DNA from: Candidula unifasciata | Lineage: Eukaryota > Mollusca > Gastropoda > Stylommatophora > Geomitridae | Length of the DNA stretch: 64,000 bases | Reading direction: 5' to 3' | Assembly (NCBI GenBank): GCA_905116865.2 | Contig: CAJHNH020002554.1 | Span: forward strand, 39,197 to 103,196 | Shown here: piece by piece, positions 47,541 through 59,234 of the stretch | Numbering within the stretch: position 1 is the first letter of the stretch | How the letters are laid out: each line of letters opens with the position of its first letter | The notes under the pieces: generated by a model | What the model was told of the DNA's origin: nothing | Database searches by the model: none | Seen by the model: only the letters and a program-made list of their open reading frames with translations | Position numbers and translations under genes: made by a program

Positions 47541-48466
47541 ACCATCCCCCTCACACACAATCGCACATTCAACCAACCCTTCACACACACAACCACCCCC
47601 TCACACACAATCGCACATCCAACCACCCCTTCACACACAATCGCACATCCAACCACCCCTTCACACCACCCCCCTCACACAGTCGCACATCACACAACAA
47701 CCACCCCCTCACACACAGTCGCACATCGCACCACCCTTAACACTCAATCGCACCACCCCCCCTCACACACAGTCGCACATCCAACCACCCCTTCACACAC
47801 AGTCGCACATACAACCACCCCTTCACACACAGTCGCACATACAACCACCCCTTCATACACAATCGCACATCCAACCACCCCTTCACACACAGTCGCACAT
47901 CCAACCACCCCTTCACACACAATCGCACATCCAACCACCCCTTCACACACAGTCGCACATACAACCACCCCCTCACACACAGTCGCACATACAACCACCC
48001 CTTCACACACAGTCGCACATACAACCACCCCCTCACACACAGTCGCACATACAACCACCACTTCACACACAGTCGCACATACAACCACCCCCTCACACAC
48101 AGTCACACATCCAACCACCCCCTCACACACAGTCGCAAATCCAACCACCCCCTCACACACAGTCGCACATCCAACCACCACCTCACACCCAGTCGCACAT
48201 CCAACCACCCCCTCACACACAGTCGCACATACAACCACCCCTTCACACACCCATTCATCCACACATCCTCCTACCTCCTCACACACAATCACACATCCAA
48301 CCACCCCCTCACACACAACCACACATACAACCACCCTCTCACACAAACATTCATCCACACATCCAACCACCCCTTCACACACAACCGCACATACAACCAC
48401 CCCCTCACACACAGTCGCACATTCAACCACCCCTCACACACAACCGCACATCCATCCACCCCTCAC
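47541..48466. repeat. C-rich minisatellite, 30-bp unit (left part)
   Basis: About 30 copies of cacagtcgcacatacaacca plus ccccttcaca, with t/c and a/t variants. A diverged set with catccacac lies near 48245-48370. It is interrupted by the element at 48467-50787. Confidence 0.95.
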
Positions 48467-50787
48467 TGTGACGTGACGCGGTGGATTAAATGTTTCTAAT
48501 GTTGAGTAGGGATGTTCCTCTCAACACATTCCCTCCACCAGATTAACCGAACTAAAATCTGAGCTATGATGCTCTCAGACAAAGTGCTGGATACCCAAGA
48601 AAACAACCATATTGGCTCGTTAAGTACTTTAACATTAGCTGAACTTGGTACCCACAAGAGAAGGCAAGGAATTTTAGATGTCTATAGCATTTTAGTATAA
48701 TGAATTATTAGACAGGGCAAATGATTCCTCCGTCATCTACCTTCTCCCGGTGTTATTATGAATAATTAAAGAATTATTATCATATTAATTGAGCCTCCAC
48801 CAAATGTAATTCTATCTATCAGTATAGAAAACAGGTAAGATTGAATACACTTGGAATTTAACAAACGATGTAGTTTAAAACTTGACATACAGCTTTATTT
48901 ACTAACAATTAGTTTATATGAACTTTCCAGTTTGTTGATTTACACAAACAGTGACTGGCTACAGTTATAATAATGATAGTGGTAAGCTTCAGCGAGAAAA
49001 CAGCTCTGGGGTTTAGAGTGGTGTGATGATGTTGATATGTTTAGTCACAATATGTTAACTTAGCTTTTAAGCCTCTGGCAGCCGTGAGGAACTGTCAAGC
49101 TTGTCCAACTCTTCCTTGCCTGTTTTCTGCCTGTTTCAGCTTATTCTCCACTTCATCCCCACCTCGTTCTCCACATCGTTCTCCACCTCGTTCCCAGCTG
49201 GCCGAGTCTAACACAAAGTAGTTTCTTTCATGGACTGATCGTCACATGGGCGCTGTAATCATGGAAACAAAACACATACGTGTAGTATCTTGACTTATAC
49301 TAAGAATACATGTATCAATTAATATAACATATAATAATAAAATATATCCCATCACTCCTCATATTCCACATTCTCTCCAGTCTAGTCTGAAGGTCTTTTG
49401 TCTTACATGGACGTCACATATCCTGCCTTCCCTCACAAGCTATGTCATGATAGTTGACTTTCTAAGTCTGTTGTCCGTCTTCACTCAGACTTCCAATCAT
49501 TGTTTTTACATCAACACGTGGGGCAGGTTATGTGCTGAAACTCCAACCATTTTATATGTGCATGCTGTCCTGAATATTATCTTTCAGTGACAGTAAATTC
49601 TGTACGCCCATCATTCTTCCCCTGGGGTTATAAATCCCCTGTTCAGGTGAACACATTAAGTGAGCACATGGTGGGCACACAAAACGTAGCAGCATCCCTG
49701 CACATATGGGCATGATTTCCCCCAGTCCAAACTCATATTTTGGTTGATGGTGGAAACAATATAATTATATTTCATTATAGCAAATGTCATGGTTCACATC
49801 TTATTTTATACACATGGAATCATACACTGAACAACATGTGACACAAACATACAAGAAATAGGAATAGTTTAGCAGTTCCCTAACTTGAGATACTGAATAC
49901 TCACAAAGAACTATTTCAAGCAGAATGTGCAGACAAATTAGGAAAAGGTAGTATAGACTAAGCTTAACTCCCTAACCTATGCATACAAGATTAAAATTAA
50001 TATTTTACCTGGGAACTTCCATCAATCGCCAAACCAGAATCCGACCGTAAAATTTACCTTTTAGGTCGACCTGTGTTTGTTTGCCGGCAGGCTGCGATTA
50101 ATGACGGGAATTCCACAGGCTCGAAGTATACTATCTATCTGTCTCAAAGGTTCAACTCCTCCCTTTACTCGGTTCTACCCAACCCTCAAGACGATGACTT
50201 AAGCCACGCCTCTAAAGTACCTATCAGATCAAATTAGCTAACAAGTGGCCTGTCAGTCAATTCTGGACTGACATCCCTAGAGCGAACAGTCTTAAGTGAC
50301 CCAATCTAGTTTACAACGAATCTAACTAGCCGGTGTGAAAAGACGGTCAGTGAAGCCATTGTGTTTCCTGCATGACCAAGATCAAACATTCCTAATTGCC
50401 AAACACCTGTTCTCTTGAGAATTACACTGACGTGTTAAACTTAAACCTCTCGTCTCCACAATGTCTAGCGTCCACTCAATTCCCCTGATTTAGTCTTTCA
50501 AAGCCGCCCCACTCAGTCTGTGGTCAGGAGATAACATTCTGTCACGGGCATGAGAATCAAACATAACATCCCTAGTCTGAACCAGCGGGCTGTATTACGT
50601 AGTGGTATGTAATTTTAAACAAAGCGCAGTGGCTTTGTCTCGGAGAAGGACTGGTAACAATTTAAATCAATTTGGTTTAAAGTAATATTAGGGTAAAGGG
50701 CAGAGTAAATATAATCCTGTCTCTTTCGAACCAGAAGAACTTATTACAAGTACTAACTTCTGGAACCACTGAGATCGTATCGTGACA
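48467..50787. mobile_element. LTR-like insertion, 2321 bp, in minisatellite
   Basis: The element begins TGTGACGTGACGCGG and ends CGTATCGTGACA. It is flanked by identical 5-bp repeats, ctcac at 48462-48466 and 50788-50792. Deleting the element and one ctcac rejoins a normal array stretch. The TG...CA ends and 5-bp duplication indicate an LTR retroelement. There is no long open frame and no obvious internal second LTR, so a solo LTR or non-autonomous form is likely. Its first bases (TGTGRCG) and last bases (CGTSACA) resemble those of the element at 38473-40573. I could not establish longer similarity. It lies in intron 1 of the claudin-like gene. Confidence 0.75.
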
Positions 50788-51600
50788 CTCACACACCCAT
50801 TCATCCACACATCCAACCACCCCCTCACACACAATCGCACATCCAACCACCCCTTCACACACAATTACAAATCCAACCACCCCTAAAACACAACCGCACA
50901 TACAACCACCCCCTCACACACAATCACACATACAACCACCCCCTCACACACAACCGCACATACAACCACCCCCTCACACACCCATTCATCCACACATACA
51001 ACCACCCCTTCACACATACAACCACCCCTCACACATACAACTACCCCCCCCACACACAACAAACCATCCCCCACACACATACAACCACCCCCTCACAACC
51101 CATTCATCCACACATACAACCACCCCCTCACAAATAAAACCACCCCCTCACACATACAACCACCCCCTCACACATAAAATCACCCCCTCACATATACAAC
51201 CAACCCCCTCACACATACAACCACCCCCTCACACATACAACCACCCCCTCACACATACAACCACCCCCTCACACATACAACCACCCCCTCACACATACAA
51301 CCACCCCCTCACACATACAACCACCCCCTCACACATACAACCACCACCTCACACACAACTGCACATACAACCACCCCCTCACACACCCTTTCATTCACAC
51401 ATACATCCACCCCCTCACACATACAACCACCCCCTCACTCATACAACCACCCCCTCACACATACAACCACTCCTCACACATACAACCACCCCCTCACACA
51501 TACAACCACCCCCTCACACATACAACCACCCCCTCACACACATCCACACACACATCCATTCATCCACACATACAACCACCCCCTCACACTCACACACATC
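50788..51600. repeat. C-rich minisatellite (right part), 30- then 20-bp unit
   Basis: After the insertion the array resumes with 30-bp-type units, then shifts at about 51120 to a 20-bp unit, acaaccaccccctcacacat, repeated about 20 times. It ends 40 bp before coding exon 2. Confidence 0.95.
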
Positions 51601-51640
51601 CATACATACTGACACTGACGCATTGTCCGTGACCTCACAG

Positions 51641-51874
51641 GGTACATGGGCGTGGTTCAAGCCGGAATCATCCTTAGCCTGTTGTTGCTGACCACATCTG
51701 TGCTCTGTTTGCTTCTGGAGGTATGTCTCAAGGCTAAACACTTTCTCACCACACAACTGGTTGGGACTGGCACCAACTCGGCCACCACACAACTGGTTGG
51801 CACCGGCACTAACTCGGCCACCTCTCACCTGACTCGAGTCGACAGAGCAGTCTCTATTGCAGCAGCAATGGGAG
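51641..51874 (+). CDS. Claudin-like membrane protein, coding exon 2
   Basis: The acceptor is gacctcacag (AG at 51639-51640) and the donor is GGAG|GTAAGC after 51874. The exon starts with two bases completing an Arg codon (residue 69) and ends in phase 1, matching both neighbours. It encodes helix 2 (about residues 74-97: VVQAGIILSLLLL and following) and the cytoplasmic loop. That loop holds a 12-residue tandem duplication, TTQLVGTGTNSA twice (residues 105-128; DNA 51748-51783 and 51784-51819). The start of helix 3 (AVSIAAAMG) closes the exon. The duplication is only slightly diverged in DNA, so it looks recent. In-frame phase agreement with exons 1 and 3 is the main support for the gene model. 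Confidence 0.75.
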
Positions 51875-52269
51875 GTAAGCGAGCAATGTTGGCATAATTA
51901 CTATTGTACTGTATTACTTCCCCTGAAACCCCTGTGCGAGCGTGCAGCACGCAGGCGATTGTGTGGGATCGACCCATACACCTTCATGTTGTGGACTCGT
52001 GTGTATGCCTGAGCTCATATTGACACATCTTAGAGCTCCAACAATGGTGGGTACATGTTTCACCCAATAACGTCTTTAGTTGCAATAATTGGCTCTAAAT
52101 GTTTGTTGCTCCCATTCTCATGGGCGACTATGTCTGTCCACAACTCCCGTTAGCTGTGCTATATATTTTTTTAAAAATTAGTTCTAATTTTTAAAGCAAT
52201 GCAATATGCGCTGTTGAATGGCATTGCCTACACCACATTGTGAGAATAGCTTATCTCCGTCTCAGTACG
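51875..52269. other. Intron 2 sequence, no gene seen
   Basis: Unique intronic sequence following the exon-2 donor. No repeat or RNA was recognised. Confidence 0.5.
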
Positions 52270-52455
52270 TCACACCATTTCTATTTTGTTATTTGAAAGC
52301 TCCACCTCGGCTGTTGTCATGGCTCCTAGTATAACCTGAAGGTTGAACATGTCTTCTGGGACTTGTGTCAGGGGCATTCTCATCCGATTGGTGGCACTTC
52401 TCATTACTGGGTTTATCGCTCGTTGTACAGTCCTGGTGGGCTTGAACGTAACTCA
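52270..52455 (+). mobile_element. Dispersed repeat, family B, copy 3
   Basis: In intron 2. It shares gaaagctccacctcgg, ctcctagtataacc, ggtggcacttctcatta, ctgggtttatcgctcg and cagtcctggtgggcttgaac with family B, but is more diverged than copies 1 and 4. Confidence 0.65.
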
Positions 52456-52463
52456 CTCAAAAT

Positions 52464-53226
52464 ACCGGTGCAACAGTGTTTACCTTAAAGAAAGAACTAG
52501 AAGTGGAATCCTTGAGCCGGTGCAACAGTGTTTACCTTAAAGAAAGAACTAGAAATATAATTCTTGAGCTGGTGCAACAGTGTTTACCTTAAAGAAAGAA
52601 CTAGAAATAGAATTCTTGATCTGGTGCAACAGTGTTTACCTTAAAGAAAGAACTAGAAGTGGAATCCTTGAGCCGGTGCAACAGTGTTTACCTTAAAGAA
52701 AGAACTAGAAATAGAATTCTTGAGCTGGTGCAACAGTGTTTACCTTAAAGACAGAACTAGAAATAGAATTCTTGAGCTGGTGCAACAGTGTTTACCTTAA
52801 AGACAGAACTAGAAATAGAATCCTTGAGCCGGTGCAACAGTGTTTACCTTAAAGACAGAACTAGAAATAGAATTCTTGAGCTGGTGCAACAGTGTTTACC
52901 TTAAAGAAAGAACTAGAAATAGAATTCTTGAGCCGGTGCAACAGTGTTTACCTTAAAAAAGAACTAGAAATAGAATTCTTGAGCTGGTGCAACAGTGTTT
53001 ACCTTAAAGACAGAACTAGAAATAGAATCCTTGAGCCGATGCAACAGTGTTTACCTTAAAGAAAGAACTAGAAATAGAATTCTTGAGCTGGTGCAACAGT
53101 GTTTACCTTAAAGAAAGAACTAGAAATAGAATTCTTGAGCCGGTGCAACAGTGTTTACCTTAAAGAAAGGACTAGAAATAGAATTCTTGAGCCGGTGCAA
53201 CAGTGTTTACCTTAAAGAAAGACTTC
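52464..53226. repeat. Minisatellite, 52-bp unit
   Basis: About 14 copies of a unit containing ggtgcaacagtgtttacctt, aaagaaagaactagaaata and gaattcttgagcc. Variants are agctgg/gccgg and gacag/gaaag. It lies in intron 2. Confidence 0.96.
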
Positions 53227-53560
53227 TGACACATCAATTGTCACATTATCTTTCTGATATCACCCATCACTTCTGACACATCACCTGTCACATATCCTAA
53301 TGATATCACACATTACTTCTGACACATCACCTGTCACATATCTTTCTGATATCACACATCACTTCTGACACATCACCTGTCACATTATCTTTCTGATATC
53401 ACCCATCACTGCTGACACATCACCTGTCACATATCTTAATGATATCACACATCACTTCTGACACATCACCTGTCAAAAATCTTTCTGATATCACTCATCA
53501 CTTCTGACACATCACCTGTCCCATATATTACTGATATCACATATCAATGTTGTAATCATG
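53227..53560. repeat. Minisatellite, about 46-bp unit
   Basis: About seven copies of cttctgacacatcacctgtc plus acatatctttctgatatcac and acatca. It ends about 25 bp before the exon-3 acceptor, so it forms most of that intron's 3' end. Confidence 0.93.
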
Positions 53561-53586
53561 TTTTCTCACGTGGGCAATTCTTTCAG

Positions 53587-54437
53587 AAATACTGGCCGCC
53601 TTGACAATGGCTTATTATGGATACAGAACCGTCATGGCGATAGAGCGACTTCCGGTCCTGACAACTGGGTTCGCTGTCACCGGGACCGGGGTCACTGTCT
53701 TGCTGCTAGGCAGCATCTTGAGAGCTATGGGTCCAGCCTGCACTTGGGGAGACGGGGTCTGCTGCCTGGCTCCCAGTGGTAAACACACACATCTCTTCCA
53801 CACGGAAATCAAGTCTCTGTCTGTATGTGACCCTTACTTCAAGCCGGCGGTGCCGGACAGTGCAGCTGCTAGGTCAGGTACCAGCCAGCACAAGCTTGGG
53901 CTCATTCCCAGCTGCCAGCAGAAGAGCAACGCCTACAGCTCCGCCCCGTCGACCACCAATAGCTCGCTACACAAGGGCTACCGACACTACGAGGAGATCA
54001 GTGTTGATGAGATGCCACACCCACCCCTAGAGCTGCTGATTCCACCATTGCAGACAAGCCCAGCCTCAGTCTTTATCCAGGGGTCGACACTTGAGCTCCA
54101 GCACCAACCCCATCACTACACGGCCCCACACTGGGACTACGATATCAGCAGTGCTAGTTCTTCCTTTCAATATTTGCAGATGAATGCCCATCAGCACCAG
54201 CGACATCAACAACAACAGCAGCAACTAAGCCACCACCAACAGCTGCAGCATTATACACTCTACCAACAAGGCACTGCAGATAAATGTCCAGCTAGCGCTA
54301 TCAACAGATCAGAGTTCGTCCCACAGGCCACGCCCAGACAAACCACACAACAGCCGTCAATCATCAGGTCGGGGCAGCAATATTCCAGCACAGCGACTCG
54401 GGGTTCAAGCACTATGACACAACAACACAGATCATAG
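53587..54437 (+). CDS. Claudin-like membrane protein, coding exon 3 (terminal)
   Basis: The acceptor is attctttcag (AG at 53585-53586). The first two bases complete Glu147. The exon encodes the rest of helix 3 (to about residue 160, ILAALTMAYYGYR), a short second loop, helix 4 (about 174-194, GFAVTGTGVTVLLLGSILRAM) and a long cytoplasmic tail to residue 429. The tail is rich in Ser, Gln and His, with QQQQQQ and HHQQ tracts near the middle. Stop TAG is at 54435-54437. The full model is 1290 bases (429 codons plus stop), with all junction phases consistent. Tail length (about 235 residues) exceeds that of ordinary claudins and is nearer to CACNG-like or other PMP22-superfamily members. The last ten codons and the stop form the first unit of the array that follows. 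Confidence 0.78.
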
Positions 54438-55905
54438 AGCTGGGGCCTTAAGCACTATGACACAACAACACAGATCATAGAGCTGGGGCCTTAAGCACTA
54501 TGACACAACAACACAGATCATAGAGCTGGGGCCCTAAGCACTAAGACACAACAACACAGATCATAGAGCTGGGGCTTTAAGCACTATGACACAACAACAC
54601 AGATCCTAGAGCTGGGGCTTTGAACACCATGACACAACAACACAGATCATAGAGCTAGGGCTTTGAGTCCCATGACACAACAACACAGATCATAGAGCTG
54701 GGGCTTTGAACACCATGACACAACAACACAGATCATAGAGCTGGGGCTTTGAACACCATGACATTACAACACAGATCATAGAGCTGGGCCTTTGAACACT
54801 ATGACATAACAACACAGATCATAGAGCTGGGGCTTTGAACACCATGACACAACAACACAGATCATAGAACTGGGGCTTTGAACACCATGACACAACAACA
54901 CAGATCATAGAGCTGGGGCTTTGAACACCATGACACAACAACACAGATCACAGAACTGGCGCTTTGAACACCATGACACAACAACACAGATCATAGACAT
55001 GACACAACAACACAGATCATAGAGCTGGGGCTTTGAGTACCATGACACAACAACACAGATCATAGAACTGGGGCTTTGAACACCATGACACAACAACACA
55101 GATCATAGAACTGGGGCTTTGAACACCATGACACAACAACACAGATCATAGAACTGGGGCTTTGAACACCATGACACAACAACACAGATCATAGAGCTGG
55201 GGCTTTGAACACCATGACACAACAACACAGATCACAGAACTGGCGCTTTGAACACCATGACACAACAACACAGATCATAGAGCTGGGGCTTTGAACACCA
55301 TGACACAACAACAACACAGATCATAGAACTGGGGCTTTGAACACCATGACACAACAACACAGATCACAGAACTGGGGCTTTGAGTACCATGTCACAACAA
55401 CAACACAGATCATAGAACTGGGGCTTTGAACACCATGACACAACAACACAGATCATAGAACTGGGGCTTTGAACACCATGACACAACAACACAGATCATA
55501 GAACTGGGGCTTTGAACACCATGACACAAAAACACAGATCATAGAGCTGAGGCTTTGAACACAATGACACAACAACACAGATCATAGAACTGGGGCTTTG
55601 AACACCATGACACAACAACACAGATCACAGAACTGGGGCTTTGAGTACCATGACACAACAACAACACAGATCATAGAACTGGGGCTTTGAACACCATGAC
55701 ATAACAACACAGATCATAGAGCTGGGGCTTTGAACACAATGACACAACAACACAGATCATAGAACTGGGGCTTTGAACACCATGACACAACAACACAGAT
55801 CACAGAACTGGGGCTTTGATTACCATGACACAACAACAACACAGATCATAGAGCTGGGGCTTTGAGTACCATGACACAACAGCAGAGATCATAGAGTTGC
55901 TTACG
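54408..55905. repeat. 43-bp minisatellite seeded on the stop codon
   Basis: About 34 copies of a unit containing ccatgacacaacaacacaga and tcatagaactggggctttga. The first unit (agcactatgacac... from 54408) includes the end of the coding sequence and its TAG. Early copies have ctggggccttaagcac; later ones shift to gctttgaacaccatg. A few copies have an extra aac (46 bp). It would occupy the 3' untranslated region unless polyadenylation occurs early; no AATAAA was seen before it. Confidence 0.95.
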
Positions 55906-55934
55906 ATTGAGGCGCATGAATGATGGGGCTCTAA

Positions 55935-56690
55935 TATAAAATAGACACTAGGACAGCACAGATACTAGCACACTGACGGTGTAACATAGAAACTAGGACA
56001 GCACAGATACTAGCACACTGACAGTGTAACATAGACACTAGGACAGCACAGATACTAGCACACTGACAGTGTAACATAGACACTAGGACAGCACAGATAC
56101 TAGCACACTGACGGTGTACCATAGAAACTAGGACAGCACAGATACTAGCACACTGACAGTGTAACATGGACATTAGGACAGCACAGATACTAGCACACTG
56201 ACAGTTTAACATAGACATTAGGACAGCATAAATACAAGCACACTGACAGTGTTACATAGACACTATGACAGCACAGATACTAGCATACTGACAGTGTAAC
56301 ATAGACACTAGGACAGCACAGATACTAGCACAGTGACAGTGTAACATAGACACTATGACAGCACAGATACTAGCATACTGACAGTGTAACATAGACACTA
56401 GGACAGCACAGATACTAGCACAGTGACAGTGTAACATAGACACTATGACAGCACAGATACTAGCATACTGACAGTGTAACATAGACACTAAGACAGCACA
56501 AATACTAGCACAGTGGCAGTGTAACATAGACACTAGGACAGCACAGATACTAGCACAGTGACAGTGTAACATAGACACTATGACAGCACAGATACTGGCA
56601 CACTGACAGTGTAACATAGACACCAGGACAGCACAAATACTAGCACAGTGGCAGTGTAACATAGACACCAGGACAGCATATATACTAGCA
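55935..56690. repeat. Minisatellite, 45-bp unit with 90-bp higher-order repeat
   Basis: About 17 copies of a unit containing cagtgtaacatagacactag and gacagcacagatactagcac. From about 56260 a two-unit block (catactgac ... cagtgac) recurs about three times. Cysteine-rich minus-strand open frames follow from the 45-bp period and are not supported as genes. Confidence 0.95.
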
Positions 56691-56914
56691 GACATCCTTG
56701 TGCGGTGGTGCAGGGCCGCCAAGAGGCAAAGGGGGACAAATGTGCATTTTCTGTAGCACCTTTATCGTTGAACCTCTGTCTCTTGCATTTTGCTTTACCT
56801 CGATTTCTGGAGAGTTTCCCTTCTATGGAGAAATTAAACACAAAATGAGTTCGTTGCTGTTATCTATAGGAAATATTTTAGGAAAGCCATGATCTTTAAT
56901 AACATGACTGACTG

Positions 56915-57112
56915 ACTTTCTACCCCACTAGGACATCACACAAGCGATAAACATCCGATGACACAAAGTGCCACCATGCGGATGAGGATCGCTGTGGAGA
57001 GGTCCCAGAAACCGCGTTCAGACATTTGGCCATATTTATGGCCTGCCTATATTGCGGCCCCTGGCAAAAGACAGGGTGGGGCTTCAAATAAAAAAAAATT
57101 CATCCTAAAAAG
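56915..57112 (-). mobile_element. Dispersed repeat, family B, copy 4
   Basis: The reverse complement matches copy 1 (41590-41775) closely: gccccaccctg, caggggccgcaatatagg, ggcactttgtgtcatcgg, gtttatcgcttgtg and a (TCAG)n tail (tgactgactgact on plus). It lies downstream of the claudin-like gene. Confidence 0.78.
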
Positions 57113-57520
57113 GACGAAAGCGGTTAATATGCCTGAATTTTAAAAACATATTTTTCTATTTCCATTCCAAAAGTCAGGTCTGTTCAAATAAGTTCAATAC
57201 CAAGCCAGTAATTTACCTGTTCTTTCCTTCACAGTGTCCAGATTCCGCAGACAGGCAAGTGCTCTCACCACTAACATTCTTTTTTTTCCCAAGTCTTTAA
57301 ACTGAGAATGTATTTAATCTGATTTCTCTTCAAAATCCAAACTGGCCTCATGAGATTCTGATTTTTTTTCAGTTCAGCTATTTTCTCCCTTTGTTCTGAA
57401 TCCAACATTTACTTTGGTTTGTTTGGCTTGTTTTACATTTTTTTTTTTTTTTATTGACAGTCTTTCTTGTGTTTTTGAGATAAAATTTCATAACCAATCA
57501 TAAACTGAAATTTGTTGCTT
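57113..57520. other. T-rich unique spacer, no gene seen
   Basis: AT-rich sequence with several T runs. No coding or RNA feature was recognised. Confidence 0.4.
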
Positions 57521-57522
57521 CT

Positions 57523-57935
57523 GCCAGACGGTGGCCGATGCATTTTTGCTCCATTTGTAGACTGGATATAGTTTCGTCGCCCAGCTTCTGAGTTGAATGC
57601 ATGGCGTGACCCTGTGAGCTGCGGATTGCATTTTGAATGTTTTTTCGACTGTGACCAACGTGTTGGTGTGAATTGTAGATTCAGAAAATGGCGCGATGCC
57701 TGTCGTGCAGTGTTTGTTGTGCCCGTATGTGATTAAAATTGATCGCGTGGGAAACTGCTGATCTGTTGGCAACTTCTGCTACCATCAATGATGAACTGCA
57801 GTTCTAATACTGTGATAAACAATCTGTGTGTTTTTCGTTGGCACAGGAGCGGAGCAAAGATGGGGTGACCCGTTTGCTATGAAGCTGAAACTAAGACTAC
57901 CAGACTACCAGATATACATAAATAGATTTTTACTT
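57523..57935 (+). mobile_element. Dispersed repeat, family C, copy 1 (long form)
   Basis: Landmarks ccagacggtggcc, gcatttttgctccatttgta, tagtttcgtcgcccagcttc, ttggcacaggagcggagca and gtgacccgtttgctatgaag recur at 63552-63745. This copy has about 205 bp between gtgagctgcg and tgtttttcgttgg that the other lacks. It ends in an accagactaccaga tail. Its class is unknown. Confidence 0.7.
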
Positions 57936-57944
57936 TGAATTGGA

Positions 57945-58335
57945 CACTTTTCAAACCATCTAGGACGTATGTTGTAACAAACTGCGATTTTCAAACCATC
58001 TAGGATGTATTTAGAAACAAACTAGACGACTTTCAAACCATCTAGGACGTTTTTAAAAACAAACTAGACCACTTTCAAACCATGTAGGACGTATTTAGAA
58101 ACAAACTGCTACTTTCAAACCATCTAGGAGGTTTTTCAAATCAAACTAGACGACTTTCAATCCATCTGGGACGTTTTTCAAATCAAACTGGAATTCCCCA
58201 AATCACCTATGACATTTTTCAAATCACACCGGACTATTTTCGAGCCACTGAGGACAATTTTGAATCAAACTGGACGTTTTTTCAGACAACTCAGGACATG
58301 TGTTAAATCACACCAGACATTTCTTCAAACCAAAC
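57945..58335. repeat. Diverged minisatellite, about 41-bp unit
   Basis: About nine copies marked by ttcaaaccatctaggacgt and aaacaaactagac, with rising divergence to the right. Confidence 0.8.
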
Positions 58336-58798
58336 TGGACAAAACTGAAGAAAATGTGAAATGCCTTACGGATATGCTGAAAGCGTCGAGATGTTCTGCA
58401 ACATTTTTTACTTTACAACGACGCGTCTCTGAGCCAGCCAGTGTTGCTACTTTTCTTTGACAGAAAACATCTAGAAACGTGTCACAAAATATCTTTAGAT
58501 ATCTAGATTTTCGTGGGAAATATCTAGAAAAAGCATCCAAATGGAACAGATACAAATTACATAGCTATGGATATGACTGACACTATAGAATCATAATTGC
58601 TTTAATAATATCCTACCCCAAACAGGGGAAATCCACAGGCCACGAGACAGTGTAATATTTCAGGGGGTGGTAGACAAGCAGCGAGCAGTCCTAGGCTGCA
58701 CTTTCTCGTGGAACGTAGGTGGGTTGAGGTTAATGCCAGTTCTAGATGTTTTGGAGGTCGTTAAAAGCCTCATGGACGCGGGAAACCCAGTCTTAAAT
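58336..58798. other. Unique spacer, no gene seen
   Basis: Unique sequence; short open frames on both strands around 58330-58550 have no recognisable similarity. Confidence 0.4.
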
Positions 58799-59090
58799 AA
58801 AAAGTAATGTAAAGATCCCTTTTCACGCCTTTCGGCGCATCGGGCATATGGGCAGAGCGTCCCATATTTTTACAGACCATCAGCACTCTGTGGGTAATGT
58901 GGTCAGCATTACGCCGGCTGTCTTTAATTTCCCAGGACAGCCCATCCTGGTACCCATTTTAGGCTGGGTCGACCTGCGACGTCCCATACCACGATAAAAA
59001 TCCACGCAGCCCGCAGTGGGTTTCAATCGCGGTATGCTGGCTTACGAGTCGGACACGCAACGCCTTAGTCACGGACGCCGCATAAACCCA
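58799..59090 (-). mobile_element. tRNA-derived SINE, family A, copy 3
   Basis: The reverse complement reads from a tRNA-like head (gtccgtgactaaggcg, gattgaaaccc) through ggtcgacccagcc, aaaatgggtaccagg, cagccggcgtaatgctgac and ggcgtgaaaagggatcttta. It is the best preserved full copy with the same head as 4109-4388. Confidence 0.88.
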
Positions 59091-59234
59091 GTCTTACTAC
59101 CCTCTAAAGAGTTGGACCTTCCTTTGACGTCATCTGGGGGATAGAATATTAATAAAGCACCAAACCATGTACTCATCTTCACTTATTTCTGGCTCACAAG
59201 ATCCACAGAATAAACTTAGCTTGCATGATAAAGT

